DNA of 64,000 nucleotides, taken from assembly GCA_027442615.1 (NCBI GenBank), contig DAIBBI010000033.1, positions 34,191-98,190 of the forward strand. Direction: 5' to 3'. The first letter of the stretch is position 1. Each line of letters opens with the position of its first letter. This document shows positions 1 to 9,559 of the stretch, piece by piece. The translations under genes were made by a program, and so were the position numbers. The DNA comes from JAJZRV01 sp027442615. GTDB lineage: Bacteria > Pseudomonadota > Gammaproteobacteria > Burkholderiales > Ferrovaceae. The notes beneath the pieces were generated by a model. The model saw nothing but the letters and a program-made list of their open reading frames with translations, had not been told where the DNA came from and did no database searches.

Positions 1-913
<913 letters not shown>

Positions 914-954
914 GGCGAACCCCGCCCTTTTTCATGAAAAACAACGAACTGTGG

Positions 955-963
955 ATTATAACA
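955..963 (-). promoter_or_regulatory. Extended -10 promoter element for metK
   Basis: On the minus strand the sequence TGTTATAAT is a perfect -10 hexamer preceded by the TGn extension. Its distance to the metK ATG at 913 implies a short leader of about 35 bases. I see no convincing -35 hexamer at 16-18 bases, which is tolerable for an extended -10 promoter. No SAM-sensing riboswitch can be recognised in the short leader. Confidence 0.55.
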
Positions 964-979
964 GCGATTCCCTCCTGAA

Positions 980-1858
980 ATGATGCTGCGCCTCTCCCTC
1001 GCCCTGCTGTGGTTGTTGCACTGGCTTCCCCTGCCCGCTCTCGCCACCCTGGGGGACCTTCTCGGAGCGCTGGCCTACCGCCTTGCAGCCGAGCGTCGGC
1101 GCGTCACGCTGATCAATCTGGCCCTGTGTTTTCCGCATTGGTCTGACGCCCGGCGTGCTGCCGTGGCCCGCGCCCATTTCCAGGCTTTCATGACCAGCAT
1201 CCTGGCACAGGGGGTGGGTTGGTATGCATCGCTCGCACACTTGCGGCGCATCGTGCACTTTGAGGGGATGGCGCATTTGCAGGCCGCCTTGGCCGAGGGT
1301 CCGGTGATTCTCATGACCCCCCATTTTTTTGGCATCGATACCGCCGGCATCTGCCTGTCCGCCGACGTGGACATGATCTCCTTTCATACACGACACAAGA
1401 ACATCCGCATCGACGAGTTGATTCAGCGACGGCGACGACGCTGGAATCGCGGCGTGATCTTTTCCCGACAGGACGGCATCCGCACAGTGCTGCGCGCTCT
1501 CAAACCGGGCTGGGCCCTGTATTACCTGCCCGACCAGGATTACGGTTCGAAGGATTCGATCTTCGTGGATTTTTTTGGCGTCAAAACCGCCACCATCCCC
1601 GCCATGTCCCGTCTAGCGCGCCTGGCCCACGCGCAGGTGGTGCCCTGCGTGATCGAGCAGGACTTTCACCACAACCGGTGCGTGGTGCGATTCCATCCGT
1701 CCTGGAAGGATTTCCCCGGTACCGATGAAGTGGCCGACGCATTGCGCATGAACCAGTTCATCGAAGCACGCATTCTGGAACAGCCTGCCAACTACCTGTG
1801 GAGCCACAAGCGTTTTAAAACACGCCCGCCCGGCGAGCGTTCGCCCTATGAGCGCTGA
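980..1858 (+). CDS. Lysophospholipid / lipid A acyltransferase (LpxL/HtrB family)
   Basis: Member of the LpxL/LpxM acyltransferase superfamily, which adds secondary acyl chains to lipid A precursors at the inner membrane. The 292-residue protein has a hydrophobic N-terminal segment (residues 2-30). The catalytic HX4D motif is at residues 115-120 (HFFGID), preceded by the typical G-P-V-I-L-M-T-P strand. A second conserved block, YYLPDQDYG, follows at about 180. The ATG used here directly follows another possible leader region with no clear Shine-Dalgarno sequence. Which acyl chain and which acceptor are used cannot be told from sequence. A role in ornithine-lipid or other acylation is a less likely alternative. 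Confidence 0.88.
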   Translation: MMLRLSLALLWLLHWLPLPALATLGDLLGALAYRLAAERRRVTLINLALCFPHWSDARRAAVARAHFQAFMTSILAQGVGWYASLAHLRRIVHFEGMAHLQAALAEGPVILMTPHFFGIDTAGICLSADVDMISFHTRHKNIRIDELIQRRRRRWNRGVIFSRQDGIRTVLRALKPGWALYYLPDQDYGSKDSIFVDFFGVKTATIPAMSRLARLAHAQVVPCVIEQDFHHNRCVVRFHPSWKDFPGTDEVADALRMNQFIEARILEQPANYLWSHKRFKTRPPGERSPYER

Positions 1859-1934
1859 CCCGCGGACAATCTCCTGCGCGCAATTCCAAAACGCGATAGG
1901 ATGCCTTTCATGACGCAACTCATGGCCTGAACGG

Positions 1935-2789
1935 ATGCAACTCCCCTTTACCAAAATGCAGGGACTGGGCAACGACTTTGTGGTTCTGGATGCCACCACT
2001 GTGCCCCTGCTGCTGTCTCCCGGCCAGGTTCGCTGGATCGCCGATCGCCATTTTGGCGTGGGCTGCGATCAGGTCCTGATCGTGGAGTCCGCGCACGACC
2101 CCGCCAACGATTTCCGCTACCGCATCCTCAATGCCGACGGCAGCGAAGTGGAAAATTGTGGAAATGGCGCCCGTTGCTTCGTGCGCTTCGTTCGCGAGCG
2201 GGGGCTCACCCAGAAAGACGAGATCCGGGTGGAAACACTGGGTGGCGTGATTGCCCCGCGCCTTGATGCTGACGGCCGGATCACGGTCAACATGGGAGAA
2301 CCCGTTTTCGAACCGTCGCGCATTCCATTCATTGCCGCGGCCCAGGCACCGACCTATCCGCTCACCATCGGTGCCACGACCCACGAATTCAGCGTCCTTT
2401 CCATGGGCAACCCGCACGCCGTGCAACAGGTACCCTCCGTGACCACGGCGCCGGTGGCCGACGAGGGTCCGCTGATCGAACACCATCCCGCCTTTCCTCA
2501 ACGCGTCAATGCGGGTTTCATGGAAGTGGTGAACCGTGCCCATGTCCGCCTGCGCGTCTTTGAACGCGGTGCCGGTGAAACCCTGGCCTGCGGCACGGGC
2601 GCCTGCGCCGCCGTGGTAGCGGGCATCACGCGCCACCTGCTGGACCACACGGTCACGGTCACGACCCGCGGCGGAGATCTCTCAATTACCTGGCAGGGCC
2701 CTGGCCATCCCGTGTGGATGACGGGCGATGCCGTCTCCGTATTTACAGGCGAACTCCGCCTTCCCGAATGCTCAGAGGTCACGGCATGA
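1935..2789 (+). CDS. dapF: Diaminopimelate epimerase
   Basis: Interconverts LL- and meso-diaminopimelate for lysine and peptidoglycan synthesis in the cytosol, without a cofactor. The 284-residue product is of family length. It carries both catalytic cysteines in their signatures: C75 in ENCGNGARC and C219 in TLACGTGACA. The N-terminus (FTKMQGLGNDFVVLD) is canonical and fixes the start at 1935. The stop codon overlaps the start of the DUF484 gene (ATGA), and xerC follows. This dapF-DUF484-xerC order is common in proteobacteria and suggests one transcript. Confidence 0.98.
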   Translation: MQLPFTKMQGLGNDFVVLDATTVPLLLSPGQVRWIADRHFGVGCDQVLIVESAHDPANDFRYRILNADGSEVENCGNGARCFVRFVRERGLTQKDEIRVETLGGVIAPRLDADGRITVNMGEPVFEPSRIPFIAAAQAPTYPLTIGATTHEFSVLSMGNPHAVQQVPSVTTAPVADEGPLIEHHPAFPQRVNAGFMEVVNRAHVRLRVFERGAGETLACGTGACAAVVAGITRHLLDHTVTVTTRGGDLSITWQGPGHPVWMTGDAVSVFTGELRLPECSEVTA

Positions 2790-3445
2790 ATTTGGATGCA
2801 GATTCCGTTGCAACCTGGCTCAGGCAGCACCCCGAATTTTTTGAGTCGCACAGCGCGCTCCTCGCCGACATCAACCTGCCTCATCCCCACGGCACCCACG
2901 CCGTCTCCTTGAGCGAACGCCAGATGCAGGCCATGCGCGACAAAAACCGCGCGCTGGAGGCACGCATGAGCGAATTGATCGGCTATGCCGGGGCCAATGA
3001 CACCACCAGCGGCAAGGTGCATCGCCTTGCGGTCAGCCTGATTGGTGCGCGTTCGATGTCCACCGTGCTGGACATCGTGCACCACCAGCTAAAGGATGAT
3101 TTTGCCGTGCCTCGCAGCGCCATTCGTTTATGGGGGCTCAAAGAGGATGACGAGCGCACCGAGTTTGCGCCGGTTCAGGGCGAACTGCGGGAATTCGTGT
3201 CGCACATGGAAGCCCCGCATTGCGGTCACCATGCCGTGTACGAAACCAGCCGCTGGTTTGAAGAGGAGGCCCCCAACCTGCGCTCCTTTGCCATGATGCC
3301 CCTGCGCGACAGCGTCACCTTTGGCGTCCTGTTGCTGGCCTCGCCTGACGAAAATCGCTTTTATCCGGACATGGGAACCTTCTATCTCAACCGGATTGCC
3401 GATCTGGTGGGCGCTGCGCTGCGATCCCAGACCCATGGCCCCTGA
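2786..3445 (+). CDS. DUF484 family protein (GAF-like)
   Basis: A 219-residue protein of the DUF484 family, which has a GAF-like fold and no established biochemical role. The start was chosen at 2786 because it gives the ATGA overlap with dapF and the typical N-terminus (VATWLRQHPEFFESHSALL). A longer reading from 2714 would run inside dapF. A short predicted helical region (residues 45-75) precedes the GAF-like domain (about 80-215). It lies between dapF and xerC, with its stop overlapping the xerC start region. A role linked to XerC-dependent chromosome resolution is only suggested by the conserved order. Confidence 0.88.
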   Translation: MNLDADSVATWLRQHPEFFESHSALLADINLPHPHGTHAVSLSERQMQAMRDKNRALEARMSELIGYAGANDTTSGKVHRLAVSLIGARSMSTVLDIVHHQLKDDFAVPRSAIRLWGLKEDDERTEFAPVQGELREFVSHMEAPHCGHHAVYETSRWFEEEAPNLRSFAMMPLRDSVTFGVLLLASPDENRFYPDMGTFYLNRIADLVGAALRSQTHGP

Positions 3446-4319
3446 GCAGCTGCGCACAGCCTATCTGTCCCACCTGAGGGTGGAACGTCGCCTGTCGGCG
3501 CACACCGAAAAAAGTTATGGGCGCGACCTCGATCTCCTGCTGCAGCTTGCGAAAACCCAGAACCTCGGGGCCCTGAGCCCCCACGACATCCGGCGCTACA
3601 TCTCCACTTTACACGCGCGAGGCCTGTCAGGACGCAGCCTGGGTCGTGCCCTGTCCGCCTGGCGCGGCTTTTTCAATTACCTGGCGCGGGATCACGGCTT
3701 TCGGCATAACCCTTGCGCCGACGTGCGCCCCCCCAAGTCTCCCAAAAAACTGCCGCACGCGCTCACCCCGGACGCCGCAGCACAGCTCATGCAGCCTGCT
3801 GGCGACGATTTTCTGGCACTGCGCGACCATGCCCTGCTGGAGTTGTTTTACTCGTCGGGACTGCGCCTGTCCGAACTTGCGGGACTGAACGTGACCGACG
3901 TCAACCGCGCCGACCACTCGGTGGTCGTCACCGGGAAGGGGGCCAAGACCCGCCTCATCCCGGTGGGCCAGAAGGCGCTGGAAGCGCTGGAGCGCTGGCT
4001 GGCGTGCCGGACAGCCGCGGCGGGCAACCATCCAGCCCTGTTTGTCACGCAAGCCGGAAAACGACTGAGCGGGCGTAGCATCGAGGCCCGCGTGGGCCTG
4101 CGCGCGCGTCAACTGGGGCTGGCGGACTCCGTGCATCCGCACGTCCTGCGCCATTCCTTTGCTTCCCACGTGCTGCAATCCAGCGGCGACCTGCGCGCCG
4201 TGCAGGACATGCTGGGACATGCCAGCATCACCTCCACCCAGGTCTACACCCACCTGGATTTTCAGCACCTGGCCAAGATCTACGATGCGGCCCATCCCCG
4301 CGCGCGCCGCAAGGGTTAG
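3435..4319 (+). CDS. xerC: Tyrosine recombinase XerC
   Basis: Site-specific recombinase that, with XerD, resolves chromosome dimers at dif. The start at 3435 gives a 294-residue protein beginning MAPEQLRTAYLSHLRVERRL and overlaps the DUF484 end by 11 bases. The N-terminal SAM-like core-binding domain covers about residues 1-90 and the catalytic domain 105-290. Active-site residues are visible: R144 (SGLRLSE), K168 (GKGAK), H236 and R239 (HPHVLRHS), H262 (LGHAS) and the nucleophile Y271 (QVYTHLD). The gene ends head-to-head with the TonB receptor gene, the two stops overlapping by four bases. Confidence 0.96.
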   Translation: MAPEQLRTAYLSHLRVERRLSAHTEKSYGRDLDLLLQLAKTQNLGALSPHDIRRYISTLHARGLSGRSLGRALSAWRGFFNYLARDHGFRHNPCADVRPPKSPKKLPHALTPDAAAQLMQPAGDDFLALRDHALLELFYSSGLRLSELAGLNVTDVNRADHSVVVTGKGAKTRLIPVGQKALEALERWLACRTAAAGNHPALFVTQAGKRLSGRSIEARVGLRARQLGLADSVHPHVLRHSFASHVLQSSGDLRAVQDMLGHASITSTQVYTHLDFQHLAKIYDAAHPRARRKG

Positions 4320-6457
4320 AAGAAGCGGGTCACGCCCACGATGACCGTGCGCCGCAACCCGTACTGTGGCGCTCCCACGCCGATGCCCGTGCCGTCGCGC
4401 AGCTCATAGCTGCGATCAAAGACATTGAGCAGGGTGAGCCGCCCTTCCAGGTCCCCCCACTCGCCTGCCTTGAACAGGTGGGTTGCGGCCGTGTTCACCG
4501 TCACATAAGCCGGCATGGTGCCGGTGTTGGCAAAGCCGTTGCGCATGCCGCTGCCAAACAACGCATCAGCGCTGAGATTGGCCCAGTCGGTGCGATAGCC
4601 CATGCTTCCCGAAAGGGTGTAGCGCTGGTCGTGATCCAGGTACACCCAGTGGTTGTTGATGTAGTTGAGCACCGCGGGGGTAAAGTTGAACTGCCCCGAC
4701 TCGATGCCACGACCCTGCGCCCGCCCCACGGCCGCATTGAGCGTGCCCGTCCAGCGCTCCCGGTGCCAGGTGCCGGTGAGTTCCAGGCCATAGACGCGGC
4801 CTTCCTGGTAGTTGAAGTCTGAAAACACCAGCGCGTTGCCAAACTGCCCTTCGTCGAGCAGATGCTGCACCTTGCGGTAATAGCCATCCACGCTCAGGGT
4901 GAACTGATCGGACCACAGGTGCGAGAGCCCCATGTCCAGGTAATCCGAGCTCTCCGACCTTACCGGGGTGTCGGTCGTCACCTGCGAGGCATTGGTGGTA
5001 TTGGTAAACAGCCCCACCGTGCGCGTATTGATGAGCCCCGCGGCGGGGGGTGTGAAGTAACTGCCGAAGCCCGCATGCACCCGGGTGGCGGGCGTCATGT
5101 CCACCACCAGGCTGACGCGCGGACTGACCTGGTGCTCGTTGATCAGCATCGCATTCTGGTCGTAGCGCAGCCCATAATTGAGCGTTGACGAAGGGCTGAG
5201 CTTCCACTCGTCCTGCAAAGAGACCCCCCAGAAGTGACTGATGCCACCCGTGTTGTCGATGATGCCCGTGGGAGCCGTGGACGCCACACCCGTATCGCTC
5301 AGCTGGTTGCCTGTACAGACGGAGGAGGGGCCCAGACAATAGACCTGCGACTGGTTGTTGGTCAGATAGCGCTCCTGTTGCACCATCAGTCCGGCATGCA
5401 ACCGGTGCCCCTCGCGCCAGTCCATCCCCGTATCGGTCTGCAGTCCCTGCGCTTCATTGCGCCGGATGACGTCGTTGCTGACGCCGCTGTAGAACAGATC
5501 TCCCAGGGCGGCATCGGGGGTGTAATGCACTTCCGAGAGTCGGTGGTATACGGATACCTGGGTGTCCGTCCCGACATTGCCATGGGACTGGTAGCTCGCC
5601 ACCTCGAACTGATTATGCTCGGATTGCGTGGCATTCAGCGCCAGGGGTGCGGGTGTGGGCGTCAGTGTGGAACTGCAGCATTGCGGCGAGAGCCCTGGAT
5701 TGTCGGGAATCTGGAACAGGTTTTGTGATTGCCCGAAGGTCAGGCTCAACCGGTCCTGCGGGGTGATGTCGTAGGCAAGAAATCCAAAGCCTTTTCCCTG
5801 CCGGGTCTGATCGTGGTACGCGTTGAGGCTATTGGTCGGATTGTCGATGCCCTGCTGCGAGGTCATCAGCGATCCGGTGAGCGTGTAGCTGAATTTTCCC
5901 ACCGAGCCATTGGCGATCCCTCCCGTTTCGCCATAGTTGCGACTGCCACCCTGCACCGAAATTTCCCCGCCGGGCTCCGAACCCGGGCCCCGCGTTTGGA
6001 TGTCCACGATGCCGGCAGTACGGTAGCCGTATTGGGCCGGCAAAACGCCGGTCATGACGGTGAGCTTGTCGGCGATGCGGGTGTCCAGCATCTGACCAAA
6101 CCCGCTCAGGGCCTCCGGAATCATGACGCCGTTGATCCGGTATTGCAGGTTGCCATGGTCACCGCGCACATGCACCTGGCCAAAGCCGTCCTGCACGATG
6201 CCCGGCGCCTGCAACAGCACCTGATTCAGTGGCGTGGCGTTGCCCTGGGGTAGATGGGCAATATCCGCATCCGAAAACTGGTACTGGGTGCTACCCGAAT
6301 CGGCTGACTCGCCGCGCGCGCCGTCGATTTTTTTTGAAGTGATGGTGATGGTCTGGGCCTGTCCGACGGGCTCATCGGATTCGGCCAGGGCCGTGAGGGC
6401 CGTGAGGGCCAGCGTCAGGGCGAATGCCGTGCGTGATGATGCGGTGATGCATGCCAT
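4316..6457 (-). CDS. TonB-dependent outer-membrane receptor
   Basis: Outer-membrane gated channel for an unidentified scarce ligand, energised by TonB-ExbBD. The start at 6457 follows a GAGGTG ribosome binding site and gives a 713-residue precursor with a clear signal peptide (ALTLALTALTALAESDE). An upstream extension to 6499 looks spurious. The plug domain (about residues 30-150) contains NQVLLQAPGIVQDGFGQVHV and the typical RINGVMIPE and GVLPAQYGYRTAGIVDI segments. The remainder is a beta-barrel ending in phenylalanine (GVTRFF), as expected for outer-membrane assembly. It is the last gene of a same-direction run tyrS-LplT-MATE-small protein. No ligand can be assigned; metal is a guess from the preceding His-containing protein. 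Confidence 0.93.
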   Translation of the reverse strand: MACITASSRTAFALTLALTALTALAESDEPVGQAQTITITSKKIDGARGESADSGSTQYQFSDADIAHLPQGNATPLNQVLLQAPGIVQDGFGQVHVRGDHGNLQYRINGVMIPEALSGFGQMLDTRIADKLTVMTGVLPAQYGYRTAGIVDIQTRGPGSEPGGEISVQGGSRNYGETGGIANGSVGKFSYTLTGSLMTSQQGIDNPTNSLNAYHDQTRQGKGFGFLAYDITPQDRLSLTFGQSQNLFQIPDNPGLSPQCCSSTLTPTPAPLALNATQSEHNQFEVASYQSHGNVGTDTQVSVYHRLSEVHYTPDAALGDLFYSGVSNDVIRRNEAQGLQTDTGMDWREGHRLHAGLMVQQERYLTNNQSQVYCLGPSSVCTGNQLSDTGVASTAPTGIIDNTGGISHFWGVSLQDEWKLSPSSTLNYGLRYDQNAMLINEHQVSPRVSLVVDMTPATRVHAGFGSYFTPPAAGLINTRTVGLFTNTTNASQVTTDTPVRSESSDYLDMGLSHLWSDQFTLSVDGYYRKVQHLLDEGQFGNALVFSDFNYQEGRVYGLELTGTWHRERWTGTLNAAVGRAQGRGIESGQFNFTPAVLNYINNHWVYLDHDQRYTLSGSMGYRTDWANLSADALFGSGMRNGFANTGTMPAYVTVNTAATHLFKAGEWGDLEGRLTLLNVFDRSYELRDGTGIGVGAPQYGLRRTVIVGVTRFF

Positions 6458-6481
6458 GAAAAACACCTCGAAACGAAATGG

Positions 6482-6497
6482 GGGAGCGCAGGCTCCC
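6482..6497 (-). repeat. Stem-loop between the small protein gene and the TonB receptor gene
   Basis: A perfect six-base inverted repeat GGGAGC/GCTCCC encloses a four-base loop in the 48-base gap just before the receptor's ribosome binding site. No U-tract follows on the minus strand, so it is not a canonical terminator. It could attenuate or protect the message. Confidence 0.4.
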
Positions 6498-6505
6498 ATG
6501 ATCGG

Positions 6506-6868
6506 TCAAACCAGACGAGGTGAGGCGGGTGGGGCGCGGGACTGGAATCCCATCGGCTCCCGGGAAACGTTGTGGGGCACCCCGGGCAAAACGAGGAAAG
6601 GGGTGGGTCGGGGCGGTTCGCTGGCGAGGATCGCCGAGGTCCCGGCAAAACTGGCCAGCGTGAGTGCATCGAAGAGCTGGCAGTTGTGGTCGTCATGGGC
6701 CCAGGGCGTTCCTGGGTCCGCATTCTGGAAAAGCTGGGCCAACCGATCGCCGTGGGCCACGCGGTGCGTCAAGCCGGCGATCTGCGCGCCCAGAAGGCAG
6801 GCCAGGGCAAGCGCCATCCATAAATGGCCCCAGGCGGTCTGTCTTCGAAATCGATTTAATAGCCCCAT
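6506..6868 (-). CDS. Small histidine-containing membrane/exported protein (DUF2946-like)
   Basis: A 120-residue protein with one N-terminal hydrophobic segment (WGHLWMALALACLLGAQIAG) that could be an anchor or signal. This is followed by THRVAHGD and then AHDDHNCQLFDALT. Small proteins with this HRxAH...HxCxLFDxL pattern are known beside TonB receptors in betaproteobacteria and resemble the DUF2946 group; their function is not established. The clustered His, Asp and Cys residues suggest metal contact, which is inference. The start codon lies two bases after the MATE stop codon and the receptor gene follows 48 bases on, so co-transcription is likely. The family assignment is from pattern memory and is moderate. 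Confidence 0.65.
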   Translation of the reverse strand: MGLLNRFRRQTAWGHLWMALALACLLGAQIAGLTHRVAHGDRLAQLFQNADPGTPWAHDDHNCQLFDALTLASFAGTSAILASEPPRPTPFLVLPGVPHNVSREPMGFQSRAPPASPRLV

Positions 6869-6870
6869 GT

Positions 6871-8289
6871 TCAGGTGTGAAACAAGTTGATTTTGCGCCA
6901 CGCTCCCGAGCGCCAGCGCAGCCAGAGGCCCAGTCCCAGCGCCACAGTGTACACCAAAGCCGCCATCCAGCCGCCGATGGCGCCCAGCCCCCATTGGGGC
7001 AGGAAGCCAACCCAGCCCATGCCAGGCGGAAAGGTCAGGGCGTGACAGAGCGGCAAAAAAACCAACCAGGACAGCAACAACAGCAGCCCCGTGGGAAATC
7101 GCACGTCGCCCGCACCGCGCAGGCAAAAAGCGCTGGAGAGATTCAATGCATCAAAGATCTGGTATCCCGCCGCAATCCAAAGCAGGCGCTGACATAACGC
7201 GGTCACGGCGGCGGCGTCGGTGCCCCCGTTGGAGATGAAGGGCGGCACCACCCATGCGCCCGCGAGCGCGAGACCCACTCCCAGCAGTCCCATGTAGATC
7301 ACCGCCATGCGAATGATGACCTGGGCACAACGCATGGCCCAGTCCTTGTCCCCTGCCCCGATGGATTGCCCCACCAGCGTCGTGCCGGCAAGCGCAATGC
7401 CGATGGCCGGAAGATAGGACACCGAGGTCAGCATCATCACGATCTGCGTAGCCGCTCCGTCCACGGCGCTCAAACGCACTTGCATCAGCTGAAACAGTGC
7501 CAGCCCAATGACGTCCATGGCAGGAAAGAGTCCCGTGGGCACGCCCAGCGCCACCACCCTGCGCACGCCCGTCCAATCGGGTTTCCAGGTATGCCGGGTA
7601 TCGAATTCGGACTGGAAGCGGCGATCCAGAAACACCGCCAGGGCGAGCAATGCCCCCACCCCCAACGCCACGCTGCTGGCGACGGCGGCGCCGGCAATAC
7701 CGTAGTCCAGCCTGAACATGAAGACTTCATTCAACACGGCATTGGTGAGGGCCACCACCACCATGTTCCAGAAGGTATAACGCGGACGGCCGATGCCGTT
7801 GAAAAAGGAATTGAGGGAATACAGGATGGCCGACACCGATCCGCCCAGCATGCGCGGCACCCAGAAGTCAGCGGCGAGCGTCAGCACCTCGGGCTTGAGC
7901 CCAAACCAGGACAGGAGTGCCGGACCCTGCCACGCGGCGAGCATGAACAGGGGGGTGGTCATCAGTCCGCCCCACACGCCGCACCAGGCCGCATGGGCGG
8001 CATCGCTACGCCGCCCTGCACCAAAGGCTTGGGCCACCAGGGTCTGCACGCCCATCCCGACCCCCCCCAGGACCAGAAAAAACACGAAGATCAGGAAATA
8101 GCAGGCCCCCACGGCCGCGAGGGCATCCGTGGAGAGGCGTCCGATAAACCAAGTATCGGTGAGATTGAGCACCACCTGCAGGCTGCTGTTGAGGAACAAC
8201 GGCAGGGCGAGTGCCGTCACCGCCTTCAGATCCACATGTCGGTTTCCCTGGGCGTCCAGGCGCACAACCGGCAGCAGGACGTCACCCAC
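6871..8289 (-). CDS. MATE family efflux transporter
   Basis: Multidrug/toxin extrusion antiporter of the inner membrane, exporting cationic or other small molecules against Na+ or H+. The 472-residue product is of family length with about twelve hydrophobic segments in two similar halves. It opens with DLKAVTALALPLFLNSSLQ and contains LTDTWFIGRLS, the N-terminal MATE signature region. The start is GTG at 8289, overlapping the preceding MFS gene by eight bases. The substrate is unknown. Placement between an LplT-like transporter and a TonB receptor system suggests one transcription unit with tyrS. Confidence 0.92.
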   Translation of the reverse strand: MGDVLLPVVRLDAQGNRHVDLKAVTALALPLFLNSSLQVVLNLTDTWFIGRLSTDALAAVGACYFLIFVFFLVLGGVGMGVQTLVAQAFGAGRRSDAAHAAWCGVWGGLMTTPLFMLAAWQGPALLSWFGLKPEVLTLAADFWVPRMLGGSVSAILYSLNSFFNGIGRPRYTFWNMVVVALTNAVLNEVFMFRLDYGIAGAAVASSVALGVGALLALAVFLDRRFQSEFDTRHTWKPDWTGVRRVVALGVPTGLFPAMDVIGLALFQLMQVRLSAVDGAATQIVMMLTSVSYLPAIGIALAGTTLVGQSIGAGDKDWAMRCAQVIIRMAVIYMGLLGVGLALAGAWVVPPFISNGGTDAAAVTALCQRLLWIAAGYQIFDALNLSSAFCLRGAGDVRFPTGLLLLLSWLVFLPLCHALTFPPGMGWVGFLPQWGLGAIGGWMAALVYTVALGLGLWLRWRSGAWRKINLFHT

Positions 8290-9559
8290 GATGCACCAGC
8301 ATCGGGCTCATCAGCACCATGGTCCCCAGCACCGCGGCATTGAGCACGCCGGTCCACAGAAACAGTTCGGGAATGGTAAAGCCGTGTGCGAGCACCATCA
8401 TGGCCAGCAGGGAGGCCGCCACCATGAAGAGGGCATTGAGCATGTTGGTGGTGCCCATCATGCGGGCGCGCTGCGACTCGTGAGAGCGGGTTTGAATCAA
8501 GACGTACAGCGGCACGATGTAGGCTCCGGCACAAAGACCCATCAGCGCCGTATCGGCCAACACATGCAGCCCGCGAAAACTCTCCACGAAGGCCGGCACA
8601 TCGTAAGTGCCTGGCCCGGCAACGGTCCCGTGGGCCGTGGCAAGATCCATGGCAAAGAGGGTCATGCCCACCCCGCCCAGCGGGATCAGGCCGAGGCCCA
8701 GTCGTCCGCGAGCCAGCCCTCCTCCCAGCAAGGACCCCGCCCCCACCGCGAGGGTCAAAACGGTCCACAGCAGGGTCACTACCGCCTCGGTACCCCCCAG
8801 AGTGTCGCGGGTGTAGGCAGGAAACTGGGTCAGGAAGGTGGCGCCATAAAACCAGAACCAGGAATTCCCCAGCATGGCCACCAGCACAATGCGGTCCCGG
8901 GCCGCTTCACCAAGGTGGCGCCAGGCCTCGCGCACCGGGTTGAAACTGAAGTGCAGTTCGGGGATGGCGGAGGGCGCTGGAGGAATCTGCCGGCTAAAGC
9001 CATAGCCCAGCAGCGCAACCAGGAATACCAGGCCTGCCACCCACCAACGCCCCGTTTGACCCAGCCCCATCAACAGACCGCCCAGGTTGGTGCCGAGCAG
9101 GATGGCCGCAAAGGTACCCATCTCGATCCAGCCATTGGCCTGCATCAACGCATCGCCAGGCAGATGCTGCGGCAGGAGGGCGAATTTGAGCGGGCCAAAA
9201 AAAGTGGAATGGCAGCCCAGCAGGAAAATGACCAGCAGGATCCACCCCACCTGGTGCGTGAGCAGGGCCATCGCTCCCACCCCCATCAGTCCGATCTCAA
9301 ACAACTTGATGAGGCGGATGAGGTGTGCCTTGTCCCATTTGTCGGCGCATTCGCCCGCCGTCACGGAAAACAGCAGGAACGGCAGGATGAACAGGGCCGC
9401 GATGGCGTTGATCAGGAGTTCAGGGGCGATGCCCGCAAAGGCCTGGCCTTCAAAGGCCACCATCAGGATGAAGGCGTTCTTGTAGAGGTTGTCGTTGAAG
9501 GCGCCGCAAAACTGCGTGGCGAACAACGGGCCAAAGCGGCGCTGCCACAGCAATCTCAA
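8282..9559 (-). CDS. MFS transporter, lysophospholipid transporter (LplT)-like
   Basis: Twelve-helix major facilitator protein of 425 residues. The N-terminus (GPLFATQFCGAFNDNLYKNAFILM) matches the LplT group, which flips lysophospholipids across the inner membrane for re-acylation. In many bacteria LplT is fused to, or sits beside, the acyltransferase/acyl-ACP synthetase Aas; neither is found here. The start codon is TTG at 9559, giving a TTGA overlap with the tyrS stop, so it is probably translated by coupling to tyrS. The gene ends eight bases inside the MATE gene. The substrate assignment rests on family resemblance only. Confidence 0.85.
   Translation of the reverse strand: MRLLWQRRFGPLFATQFCGAFNDNLYKNAFILMVAFEGQAFAGIAPELLINAIAALFILPFLLFSVTAGECADKWDKAHLIRLIKLFEIGLMGVGAMALLTHQVGWILLVIFLLGCHSTFFGPLKFALLPQHLPGDALMQANGWIEMGTFAAILLGTNLGGLLMGLGQTGRWWVAGLVFLVALLGYGFSRQIPPAPSAIPELHFSFNPVREAWRHLGEAARDRIVLVAMLGNSWFWFYGATFLTQFPAYTRDTLGGTEAVVTLLWTVLTLAVGAGSLLGGGLARGRLGLGLIPLGGVGMTLFAMDLATAHGTVAGPGTYDVPAFVESFRGLHVLADTALMGLCAGAYIVPLYVLIQTRSHESQRARMMGTTNMLNALFMVAASLLAMMVLAHGFTIPELFLWTGVLNAAVLGTMVLMSPMLVHRG

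Noticed and set aside
1901..1930. Nine-codon reading frame ending four bases before dapF
   Set aside because: It has no attenuator structure and no runs of a regulatory amino acid; it is probably chance.
1920..2648. Minus-strand frame of 242 codons antisense to dapF
   Set aside because: dapF on the plus strand is unambiguous with both catalytic cysteines; the antisense product shows no family features.
6390..6415. Short tandem repeat of GAGGGCCGT units in the TonB receptor signal peptide
   Set aside because: It encodes the Leu-Thr-Ala repeats of the signal sequence, and only two to three copies are present.
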